Below, one piece after another: positions 57,427-64,000 of a stretch of DNA of 64,000 bases. The translations under genes were made by a program, and so were the position numbers. The notes below the pieces were generated by a model. That model saw only the letters and a program-made list of their open reading frames with translations. It was not told the origin of the DNA and ran no database searches. This DNA is from Hyphomicrobium sp. (GTDB taxonomy: Bacteria; Pseudomonadota; Alphaproteobacteria; Rhizobiales; Hyphomicrobiaceae), in assembly GCA_030148725.1 (NCBI GenBank), contig JASBSU010000031.1:124001-188000 (forward strand). Direction: 5' to 3'. Position 1 is the stretch's first letter. Each line of letters opens with the position of its first letter.

Positions 57427-57927
57427 ATGATCCTGGGGCTCTCCTTCGAAACCTTCACGTTGCTGCACGTCGTAATCAGCCTGATCGGCATCGTGACCGG
57501 CGTATTTGCCCTTGCGGGCATGCTGCGCAATGAGGCGCCCGGCTGGATGACGCATGTGTTTTTGATCACCACCGCGCTCACCACCATCACCGGGTTTCTC
57601 TTCCCGATTACCGCCTTCACGCCGGCCCTTGGCGTCGGCGTCATATCGTCAGTGCTGCTGCTCGCCGCGTTCCTCGCGCTCTATGGCCTGCGTCTTGCCG
57701 GCCATTGGCGGTGGGTTTACGTCATCACGGCAACCGCCGCCTTCTACCTGAACTGCTTTGTGCTGGTGGTGCAGGCGTTCCAAAAGGTGCCTGCGCTTTC
57801 GGACATCGCGCCAACGCAGTCCGAGCCGCCGTTCGCCATCGCCCAGGGAGCGCTGCTTATTGTGCTCTTGTGGCTCGGGTGGCGCGCCTTGAAGCGGTTC
57901 CACCCGCCGATGTTCTCCGGCGCTTGA
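57427..57927 (+). CDS. Four-helix membrane protein (166 aa)
   Basis: Starting at ATG 57427 (AAGGGGGA upstream) the 166-residue protein has about four to five hydrophobic helices (FTLLHVVISLIGIVTGVFALAG; ITTALTTITGFLFPITA; VISSVLLLAAFLALYGL; VITATAAFYLNCFVLVV). It has a conserved-looking Gln-Ala-Phe-Gln-Lys loop. I recognise no named family; it resembles small inner-membrane proteins of unknown function. It is convergent with the SPOR protein gene. Confidence 0.7.
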   Translation: MILGLSFETFTLLHVVISLIGIVTGVFALAGMLRNEAPGWMTHVFLITTALTTITGFLFPITAFTPALGVGVISSVLLLAAFLALYGLRLAGHWRWVYVITATAAFYLNCFVLVVQAFQKVPALSDIAPTQSEPPFAIAQGALLIVLLWLGWRALKRFHPPMFSGA

Positions 57928-57939
57928 GCACAGACGCAA

Positions 57940-59007
57940 TCATTCGGAGTTGCACCTGTAGCCGCTTTCGCTCAGCGAACGGCAGAGCGCCATCGCTTGT
58001 CCGGCGTCGGAGAAGGGTCCCAGCCGGACGCGGTAGAATGAGGCATCCGCAAATCTGGTCTCGGCGATCTGCGGTCGGCGCGGCCCGAGTGCGGCGCCTC
58101 GTTGCGACGTGAGGCGAACCGCCAGTTCGAACGCCTCGCTGCGCGATCCGGGTTCACCCACCAGAAGTCGGATCTCGGTCGGCGCAGTAGCCGCGGGCGC
58201 TGCCGCGACCTCGGTCACGAATGCGGCCAGAGAAGGGGCGGGCGAAGAAGCGGGAGCGGGCACCTCCGGCTTGCGTGCGACCGGCAGGCTGACCGGCTTG
58301 GGACCGGCGGACACGCCCGTTTGTTTCTTGGCCGTCGGCACCGGCGGCAACGGCGCGAGGGCGATCTGTTGCTTGGTCCACGCCATCGGACGCGCCGCTG
58401 CGACAGGCGCCGGCGCTGGCGTTGCCGCAGGTGGCGCCCGCTGCACCTCATCGGTGGATGTCGACCACGCCCCTTGAGCTGTCTGCGTTGTCGCCGATGC
58501 GCTCGGACGCTCGGATGCGACAGTGCCGGTCGCGCCAGTGGTGATCACGGCTGGTGCCGAGGGCTTACGTTGCGCCGGGGGAGTTGCCGAAGGCGCACGT
58601 AGCTGTGCTTCTCCCGCGCTGGGAGGCGTCACGACAACTGTTTCCTGCGGCGCGATGCCGGCCTCCTGATAGGCGACCTGCAGCGTTTCCCTCGCGTTGG
58701 CTGTTTCCGCTTCCGTCAGCCCGGTCTGCTCGACCGCGCGCGTCAGGTCGGTGATGGCTTGTCCCGGCTGCCCGGCCCTGCGGTGTGCGAGCCCTCTATA
58801 GTAGTAGGCTTTCGCGGTGAGCGAGGCCGGCAGGCGCCCGCGCAAAGCTGCGTTGATGCCGCCAATCGCCGGCTGGATGTCGCCGGCCTCATAGCGCTCG
58901 ATCGCCTTCGCCAGGATCTCCTCGGAGATATCCGCCGCCATCACGGCAAGAGAACTTGCCGCCAGCAGAAACGATGCCGCCACGATTTTGAAGAAGGCCC
59001 GACTCAA
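57940..59007 (-). CDS. Exported TPR-SPOR domain protein
   Basis: A 355-residue exported protein. A signal peptide (1-24) precedes a TPR-like region (about 30-115, AKAYYYRGLAHRRAGQPGQAITDLTRA), a long Pro/Ala-rich linker, and a C-terminal SPOR domain (about 280-355, SFYRVRLGPFSDAGQAMALCRSL). SPOR domains bind denuded peptidoglycan at division sites. The linker would span the periplasm. It starts at TTG 59007 after AGGGA. A division or envelope role is likely. Confidence 0.8.
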   Translation of the reverse strand: MSRAFFKIVAASFLLAASSLAVMAADISEEILAKAIERYEAGDIQPAIGGINAALRGRLPASLTAKAYYYRGLAHRRAGQPGQAITDLTRAVEQTGLTEAETANARETLQVAYQEAGIAPQETVVVTPPSAGEAQLRAPSATPPAQRKPSAPAVITTGATGTVASERPSASATTQTAQGAWSTSTDEVQRAPPAATPAPAPVAAARPMAWTKQQIALAPLPPVPTAKKQTGVSAGPKPVSLPVARKPEVPAPASSPAPSLAAFVTEVAAAPAATAPTEIRLLVGEPGSRSEAFELAVRLTSQRGAALGPRRPQIAETRFADASFYRVRLGPFSDAGQAMALCRSLSESGYRCNSE

Positions 59008-59172
59008 ATGCGGTCCCTGCGAATATGCCGATCCGTTCGACGCAGCCGTGCGGCTCGTCTCTGAACGGATAATTGACCGATTCGCTCATCGGGCCGCCGC
59101 TGCGGCATCAATCCATCTGTGGAGGGAAAATGCAGTGCCGCCAACGCCCGGCGGCAACGCCGCCTGGCAAGT

Positions 59173-59595
59173 CTACTCGCCAGCCGCTTTTCGAGCGGCA
59201 AGCATGTCGAGCGTGCGGCCCAGCCCCGCCAGCAGCGAGCCGAGCGCGAACAGCGCGATCACGATGATCTGCAGGTATTCCTCGACACCCTCCTTCGCGA
59301 TCATGAAGTCGGAGATGTCCGCGTCGGAATTCCGGTACTGTGCCAGCGCTGAATCGCGTTTGGCTTCGATTGCGGAAATCTCCGCTGCCGGCGCGTTGAG
59401 CTGCCGCAGCAGCCCTAGCTGGTTGTCGTATGCTGTCTTGAGCTGCACCTGCGCCGATTGCTGCACGGTGAACGCCGTGAGCCGCCACTGGATGTCGCGG
59501 TCCAATGGGTCGAGATAGAACATCTGCGTCGCCGTAGAGGCCAGCAGCAGCAGGATACCAACGAGCTCGCCGAACTGGTGAAGCTTGAGACGCAT
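59173..59595 (-). CDS. Membrane-anchored coiled-coil hypothetical protein (140 aa)
   Basis: A 140-residue protein with one helix near the N-terminus (LVGILLLLASTATQMFYL) and one near the C-terminus (LQIIVIALFALGSLLAGLG), joined by a charged coiled-coil segment (about 40-105). I took ATG 59595 with GGGGGAG upstream; the frame also permits GTG 59625. The function is unknown. It lies on the same strand as the SPOR gene, about 165 bases upstream of it. Confidence 0.6.
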   Translation of the reverse strand: MRLKLHQFGELVGILLLLASTATQMFYLDPLDRDIQWRLTAFTVQQSAQVQLKTAYDNQLGLLRQLNAPAAEISAIEAKRDSALAQYRNSDADISDFMIAKEGVEEYLQIIVIALFALGSLLAGLGRTLDMLAARKAAGE

Positions 59596-59707
59596 CTCTC
59601 CCCCGATTTCGTTCCCCGAACGCACCCTAACGGCGGTGCGCGGCCGCGTTAAGAGTCTCGTTGCCGCCTCTTGCTAAGTCTTGTCCGCTGGTGCCGGGAG
59701 AAGAGCG

Positions 59708-60559
59708 ATGGGCAACATCGAGGCGAAGGGTCTGCATATCCGTGCCATGCAGCCGGCGGACTTGAATACCGCCGCCGACTGGGCAGCCGCCGAGGGCTGG
59801 AACCCGGGCCTGGCGGACACCGCATGTTTTTCCGTGATCGACCCGGCAGGCTTCCTCGTCGGCGAGCACGAAGGCAAACCCGCCGCGATCATCTCCAGCG
59901 TCAACTACGGCGACGCCTTCGCCTTCCTCGGCTTCTACATCGTGCGCCCGGAACTACGCGGACGTGGCTTCGGCATCGAGATCTGGCGCGCCGCCATCGC
60001 TCATTCCGCGCCGCGCGTCATCGGACTCGACGGCGTCGTCGCCCAGCAGGACAACTACCGCAAGTCGGGCTTCGCGCTCGCCTACGGCAATGTGCGTTAC
60101 GGCGGCGTCCCGGACGTCGAGCGGCCACGTGCCCCGACGATCCCATTGCGCGATGTCCCCTTCGAGATGCTCGCTGCCGACGACGCTGCCTGCTACCCCG
60201 GCGACCGGCCGGCATTCTTGCGCGCCTGGATCGACGCCCCCGGCCACGTCGGCCACGCATGCGTTCGTGACGGCCGTCTTGTTGCGTGGGGCGTCATCCG
60301 TCCCTGCCGCAACGGTCGCAGGGTCGGACCGCTCTACGCCGCGGATCGCCAGTCCGCCGAGGCCGTGTTCTCAGCTCTCGTAGCGAGCGGTACCGGCGAG
60401 GTGTTCATCGACGTTCCCGAGCCGAACAGAGCTGCTATCGAGCTTGCCACCGCTGCCGGCCTGAAGCCGAGCTTCCAGACGGCGCGCATGTACACCGGCC
60501 CGATCCGCCCCGTCGCCCTCGACCGCATATTTGGCGTCTCGACACTCGAGGTCGGCTGA
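59708..60559 (+). CDS. GNAT-family N-acetyltransferase
   Basis: A 283-residue acetyltransferase. The acetyl-CoA pyrophosphate loop is seen as Arg84-Gly-Arg-Gly-Phe-Gly89 (RPELRGRGFG). A second, C-terminal GNAT-like half follows (VFSALVASGTGEVFIDVPEPN), the layout of double-GNAT proteins such as YitH-like enzymes. ATG 59708 with GGGAGAAG upstream is preferred. The substrate is unknown. Confidence 0.8.
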   Translation: MGNIEAKGLHIRAMQPADLNTAADWAAAEGWNPGLADTACFSVIDPAGFLVGEHEGKPAAIISSVNYGDAFAFLGFYIVRPELRGRGFGIEIWRAAIAHSAPRVIGLDGVVAQQDNYRKSGFALAYGNVRYGGVPDVERPRAPTIPLRDVPFEMLAADDAACYPGDRPAFLRAWIDAPGHVGHACVRDGRLVAWGVIRPCRNGRRVGPLYAADRQSAEAVFSALVASGTGEVFIDVPEPNRAAIELATAAGLKPSFQTARMYTGPIRPVALDRIFGVSTLEVG

Positions 60560-60675
60560 CAGCCCGGGCTGCTGCCCGATGAGGCTGCGCCGCCACAAAA
60601 AACCGCACGCCCTTTCACCGCCGCGCCACATGACGTATGGGGTGCCGGAACACGTTTAAGGGGCGCCCGGCACGC

Positions 60676-62298
60676 ATGATCCGTCTCGACAATATCAGCA
60701 AGCAGAACGGCCATCAGATCGTCTTCATCGAGGCGTCCGCCGCTCTCAATCGCGGCGAAAAGATCGGCCTCGTCGGCCCGAACGGCGCCGGCAAGACGAC
60801 GCTGTTCCGCCTGATCACGGGACGCGAGCAGCCGGACGAAGGCCAGGTCTCGACCGACCGCGGCATTACCATTGGCTACTTCAGCCAGGACGTCGGCGAG
60901 ATGTCGGGCCGTTCCGCCGTTGCCGAGGCGATGGATGGTGCAGGTCCCGTGAGCGAGGTCGCCGCCGAGCTGAAGGAGCTCGAAGCCGCAATGGCCGACC
61001 CCGACCGCGCCGACGAAATGGAAGAGATCATCAAACGCTACGGCGAGGTGCAGGCACGCTTCGAGGAGCTTGGCGGCTACGCGCTGGAAGGCCGCGCACG
61101 CGAAGTTCTCGCCGGACTGTCCTTCACCCAGGAGATGATGGACGGCGACGTCGGCGCGCTGTCGGGCGGCTGGAAGATGCGCGTCGCGTTGGCCCGCATC
61201 CTGCTCATGCGCCCCGACGCGATGCTGCTCGACGAGCCCTCCAACCATCTCGATCTTGAAAGCCTCATCTGGCTGGAAGACTTCCTGCAGAACTACGAGG
61301 GCCTTCTGCTCATGACCTCGCACGACCGCGAGTTCATGAACCGCATCGTCAAAAAGATCGTCGAGATCGACGCCGGTTCGCTAAACACCTATTCCGGAAA
61401 CCACGAGTTCTACGAGCAGCAGCGCGCGCTCAACGAGAAGCAGCAGCAGGCGCAGTTCGAGCGCCAGCAGGCGATGCTGGCCAAGGAGATGAAATTCATC
61501 GAGCGCTTCAAGGCGCGTGCCTCTCACGCTGCGCAGGTGCAGAGCCGCGTCAAGCAGATCGCCAAGATCGAGCGCGTCGAGCCGCCCAAGCGCCGCCAGG
61601 CGGTCTCGTTCGAGTTCCAGCCCGCTCCGCGCTCAGGCGAGGACGTCGCCAGCCTCAAGGGCGTGCACAAGCGTTACGGTAGCCGCGTCATTTACGAGGG
61701 CCTCGATTTCCACATTCGCCGCCGCGAGCGCTGGTGCGTCCTGGGCGTCAACGGCGCCGGCAAGTCGACCCTGTTGAAGCTCGTGACCGGCTCCGCCTCG
61801 CCGGATGCCGGTGCCGTCAACCTCGGCGCCAGTGTGAAGATGGGCTACTTCGCCCAGCACGCCATGGACCTGCTCGACGGCGAACGCACGGTGTTCGAGG
61901 AGCTGGAATACGCCTTCCCGCAGGCCGGCACGGGATCTCTGCGCACGCTTGCAGGCTGCTTCGGCTTCTCAGGCGATGACGTCGAAAAGCGCTGCCGCGT
62001 GTTGTCGGGTGGCGAGAAGGCACGCCTCGTCATGGCGAAAATGCTCTACGACCCGCCGAACTTCCTCGTGCTCGACGAGCCGACCAACCATCTCGACATC
62101 GCGACGAAGGAGATGCTGATCGAGGCGCTCTCGAGCTACGAAGGCTCCATGCTGCTCGTTTCGCACGATCGGCGCTTCTTGGCCGCTCTCACCAATCGCG
62201 TGCTGGAGCTGACGCCCGACGGCGTGCATTCCTATGGCGGCGGCTACACCGAGTACGTCGAACGCACCGGCCAGGAAGCCCCGGGACTGCATCGTTGA
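60676..62298 (+). CDS. ABC-F family ATP-binding protein
   Basis: A 540-residue soluble protein with two ABC ATPase domains and no membrane part. Walker A motifs are GPNGAGKTT (34-42) and GVNGAGKST in the second half; signature motifs are LSGGWKMR and LSGGEKAR; the ABC-F linker with Gln/Arg-rich helix (EKQQQAQFERQQAMLAKE) lies between. ABC-F proteins act on ribosomes, resolving stalled translation. ATG 60676 follows AAGGGG. Its last 91 bases are repeated at 63726-63816. Confidence 0.95.
   Translation: MIRLDNISKQNGHQIVFIEASAALNRGEKIGLVGPNGAGKTTLFRLITGREQPDEGQVSTDRGITIGYFSQDVGEMSGRSAVAEAMDGAGPVSEVAAELKELEAAMADPDRADEMEEIIKRYGEVQARFEELGGYALEGRAREVLAGLSFTQEMMDGDVGALSGGWKMRVALARILLMRPDAMLLDEPSNHLDLESLIWLEDFLQNYEGLLLMTSHDREFMNRIVKKIVEIDAGSLNTYSGNHEFYEQQRALNEKQQQAQFERQQAMLAKEMKFIERFKARASHAAQVQSRVKQIAKIERVEPPKRRQAVSFEFQPAPRSGEDVASLKGVHKRYGSRVIYEGLDFHIRRRERWCVLGVNGAGKSTLLKLVTGSASPDAGAVNLGASVKMGYFAQHAMDLLDGERTVFEELEYAFPQAGTGSLRTLAGCFGFSGDDVEKRCRVLSGGEKARLVMAKMLYDPPNFLVLDEPTNHLDIATKEMLIEALSSYEGSMLLVSHDRRFLAALTNRVLELTPDGVHSYGGGYTEYVERTGQEAPGLHR
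62198..62288 (+). repeat. Direct repeat, left copy (3' end of the ABC-F gene)
   Basis: This 91-bp segment encodes the last part of the ABC-F protein, up to five bases before its stop codon. It is repeated at 63726-63816 with two mismatches; bases 62204-62285 are identical. The similarity ends sharply at both sides. Confidence 0.95.
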
Positions 62299-62328
62299 CT
62301 TTGGTCCGGTGGCGCGACCTTAGATGAA

Positions 62329-62359
62329 AAAGCCCCCGGGCCGACCAACCGGGGGCTTT
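62329..62359. terminator. Rho-independent terminator after the ABC-F gene
   Basis: An 11-bp stem AAAGCCCCCGG/CCGGGGGCTTT encloses a 9-base loop, with T residues after the plus-strand arm and A residues before, so it can act in both directions. It lies between the ABC-F stop and the convergent EF-hand gene. Confidence 0.85.
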
Positions 62360-62388
62360 GTCAAAACGAGATCCGTGCGCCGGGGCGC

Positions 62389-62676
62389 TTACTTCATATT
62401 GTCGACGGTCGCCTGGTTCGCCTTCACCTTCCCCGCGGCGCACGCCTTGCTGAACTCGTCGGCTGCGATCACCGCATCGCTGTTTGAATCGACCATCGTG
62501 AAATCGAGGACGAAAGGCACGTTCGCGCCCTTGGCGAGCGTATCGCCGTTGGGCGAAGCCATTTCCCAGGCCGCGTTGCACTTTTCGGACGGCACGGGAA
62601 CGGTCGCGGCGAACGCAGCCGTTGAGAACGCAATCGTCGCCAGTGCAGCGCTGAATACCATCGTATGAATTTTCAT
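62389..62676 (-). CDS. Small exported EF-hand-like protein (95 aa)
   Basis: ATG 62676 starts a signal peptide (MKIHTMVFSAALATIAFSTA, cleavage near residue 23). A calcium-binding loop is seen as Asp63-Ser-Asn65-Ser-Asp67-Ala-Val-Ile-Ala-Ala-Asp-Glu74, matching DxNxDxxIxxxE but with Ala where Gly is usual. One Cys precedes it and one follows. It is convergent with the ABC-F gene. The function is unknown. Confidence 0.6.
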   Translation of the reverse strand: MKIHTMVFSAALATIAFSTAAFAATVPVPSEKCNAAWEMASPNGDTLAKGANVPFVLDFTMVDSNSDAVIAADEFSKACAAGKVKANQATVDNMK

Positions 62677-62961
62677 CGTCGGGGTTCCTATCCTAAAGGC
62701 GTGTTGGGGCGATCGCCCTCGAGGCGACCGACACATCAGTGAAGGCTCTGATCTGCCGTCGCGCTCGTCCCTGAAGGTCGTTCCCATCGGCGAAAATATC
62801 GCTGTCTCGCGACGTCAAATGCCGCGCACCTGATTAGCGTGTTAAAAGGAAAGCCGGTAATTCGGCCGGTTTCGATCGATGACCGATGCGCGGCTTACCA
62901 ACTTTCCAGAGGGCGCGGGAATATTTCCTGAGCGCCCGTCGTGGTTTTCGGTGAGCGAGGA

Positions 62962-63180
62962 ATGATGGCAGAGAGCACGGAGCGTATCGACTATCACAAG
63001 GATGGCAGCGTGAAAGCGCGCGGAACGATGCGCGACGGCGAACTTGATGGGTATTGGGAGTGGTTCCGGAAGGACGGCACGAAGATGCGCTCCGGACACT
63101 TCGATATGGGCCGACAGGTCGGCGAGTGGACCACCTACGACGCCACCGGCCAGCCGCACAAAGTCACGCAGATGAAGTGA
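62962..63180 (+). CDS. MORN-repeat (YwqK-like) small protein
   Basis: A 72-residue protein made of two to three MORN-variant repeats: YHKDGSVKARGTMRDGELDGYWEWF, then RKDGTKMRSGHFDMGRQVGEWTTY. These are toxin-antitoxin YwqK-type repeats by family name, but the repeats are also found alone. ATG 62962 or 62965 follows GAGGA. It lies 11 bases before a PIN-domain gene and is probably cotranscribed with it. Confidence 0.75.
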   Translation: MMAESTERIDYHKDGSVKARGTMRDGELDGYWEWFRKDGTKMRSGHFDMGRQVGEWTTYDATGQPHKVTQMK

Positions 63181-63191
63181 GCCGCTCGATC

Positions 63192-63686
63192 ATGCGTAGT
63201 CGCCACCCTGTCGACCCACGCGTTGCGAACATTGCGTGCGACGCAAACGCTCTCGACTTGACCGGTGGCGCCGCCGATCTGCTGGTGCATCGCTTTCGCA
63301 CCCTCCTGTCGGAAGGAAAGCTTCGGTTGGTCATCGCAGCCGGCGTCCGCGATGAAGTGCAGAATCCGCAAACGCCGCGGGAGGTGCAAGAAGCGATTGT
63401 CCCGCAGATATTCAATTTGAGGCCGAGGCTCACTCTTTCGCAGAATGACAGCCGCTTCAAAGTCCGAGTGATCTTGCAGGGAAATGCAGCGCCAGGTCGG
63501 CATGCCGCTGACGCATCCCATCTCTCCGAGGCCGCCGAAACCGGATGCGCTTATTTCATAACCAAAGACAGACGCATCCTCCGCAAGCGCGATGAGTTGG
63601 CGAGCGTTCTGCCGCCCACGCTGACCATCGTCGATCTGCAAGAGTTTTTCGAGATCTTCGATGACTTCGCGACCGGCGACACATGA
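63192..63686 (+). CDS. PIN-domain-like putative nuclease
   Basis: A 164-residue protein. The four acidic residues of the PIN active site are visible in order: Asp17 (CDANAL), Glu55 (GVRDEV), Asp107 (AADASHL) and Asp126 (FITKDRRIL). PIN nucleases cut RNA with divalent metal and often serve as toxins. No dedicated antitoxin is evident; the preceding MORN protein is not a usual PIN partner. The start is the ATG at 63192. Confidence 0.7.
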   Translation: MRSRHPVDPRVANIACDANALDLTGGAADLLVHRFRTLLSEGKLRLVIAAGVRDEVQNPQTPREVQEAIVPQIFNLRPRLTLSQNDSRFKVRVILQGNAAPGRHAADASHLSEAAETGCAYFITKDRRILRKRDELASVLPPTLTIVDLQEFFEIFDDFATGDT

Positions 63687-63725
63687 TCGGCAATTTAGCG
63701 CCGCTTCCAGCCGGCGCTATTGGAA

Positions 63726-63816
63726 GCGTGTTGGAGCTGACGCCCGACGGCGTGCATTCCTATGGCGGCGGCTACACCGAGTACGTCGAACGCACCGGCC
63801 AGGAAGCCCCGGGGCT
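63726..63816 (+). repeat. Direct repeat, right copy (orphan 3' end of an ABC-F gene)
   Basis: A 91-bp copy of 62198-62288 with two differences. In frame it encodes RVLELTPDGVHSYGGGYTEY and on to APGLIR, then stops with TAG at 63824-63826; the rest of the ABC-F gene is missing. It is a non-functional fragment. Confidence 0.9.
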
Positions 63817-63906
63817 AATTCGGTAGCGATCACGCCAATTGCACTCGCTGAAAGACTTGCGCCCTGTATGATGACTCTCCGTGCGCGAGGAATTTGGCGG
63901 GCAAGT

Positions 63907-64000
63907 ATGACCAAAGAGTCGAAACCAACGGTGCGTTCAACGACAGGGGAATCAGAATCAACCCAGACAGCCAAGAGCCGCTTGGAGGAGCTTGTCGCAT
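63907..64000 (+). CDS. Hypothetical protein, N-terminal fragment (runs off the window)
   Basis: An ATG at 63907 opens a frame to the window edge: MTKESKPTVRSTTGESESTQ and further. It is Ser/Thr/Glu-rich. Only 31 residues are visible, so no family can be given, and the coding status is uncertain. Confidence 0.35.
   Translation, partial: MTKESKPTVRSTTGESESTQTAKSRLEELVA

Noticed and set aside
62962..63686. A standard PIN/VapBC toxin-antitoxin pair
   Set aside because: The upstream protein is a MORN-repeat protein, not an AbrB, RHH or Phd-type antitoxin, so the standard label is not supported; kept only as a low-interest hypothesis.

Overview
This 64 kb window is a GC-rich alphaproteobacterial chromosome segment. 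Several genes point to the Hyphomicrobiales (for example a Hyphomicrobium- or Rhodomicrobium-like organism): the cell-cycle master regulator CtrA, its antagonist SciP (DUF1153) beside mnmA, a FliJ-like gene beside ctrA, GANTC (CcrM-type) sites upstream of ctrA, a DUF1488 gene after groEL, and a CIRCE-controlled groESL operon. The genus is an inference; no rRNA is present.

Layout. 1-4.5 kb: end of a transglutaminase-like gene, rsgA, CIRCE-groES-groEL, and a group of small stress-neighbour genes. 4.5-6.05 kb: an accessory patch of small hypothetical genes and a truncated serine recombinase that runs into a tRNA-Met(CAU). 6.1-11.2 kb: methyltransferase and mnmA, then sciP, a lipoprotein, fliJ and ctrA, i.e. 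housekeeping plus cell-cycle control. 11.3-18.8 kb: an APC permease, a c-type-haem-sensing GGDEF-EAL protein, a first dTDP-4-dehydrorhamnose reductase, DUF2165, an MBL hydrolase and two secreted proteins. 19.1-24.2 kb: tRNA-Ser(GGA), a periplasmic caspase-like protein, and a 1130-residue membrane-anchored Clp-type AAA+ ATPase with a release-factor-like C-terminus. 24.3-30.1 kb: an epimerase, a Tyr/Arg-rich secreted peptide and an RND efflux pair.

30.4-53.2 kb is a large surface-polysaccharide (O-antigen type) locus. Precursors are made by ManC, Gmd and Fcl (GDP-mannose to GDP-L-fucose) and RmlA, C, B and D (dTDP-L-rhamnose). Glycosyltransferases of the GT2, GT4, GT25 and GT39-like types assemble the chain. 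A Wzm/Wzt ABC exporter with a C-terminal glycan-binding extension on Wzt moves it across the membrane, and a WaaL/Wzy-like membrane protein can ligate or polymerise. Translationally coupled 4-11 bp overlaps tie GT4-wzm-wzt-(methyltransferase/GT4) into one minus-strand operon.

53.1-64 kb returns to general metabolism: an FAD oxidoreductase, an Old Yellow Enzyme gene preceded by what looks like a leader-peptide/terminator attenuator, a Mug-like glycosylase with an altered active-site motif, SYLF, SPOR and GNAT proteins, and an ABC-F ATPase. The last 91 bp of the ABC-F gene are duplicated about 1.4 kb downstream, bracketing an EF-hand protein, a MORN-repeat protein and a PIN-domain protein, as expected for a small insertion or duplication scar.

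The strongest candidates for something undescribed are the Clp-release-factor fusion, the attenuator before the Old Yellow Enzyme gene, and the ABC-F 3'-end duplication.
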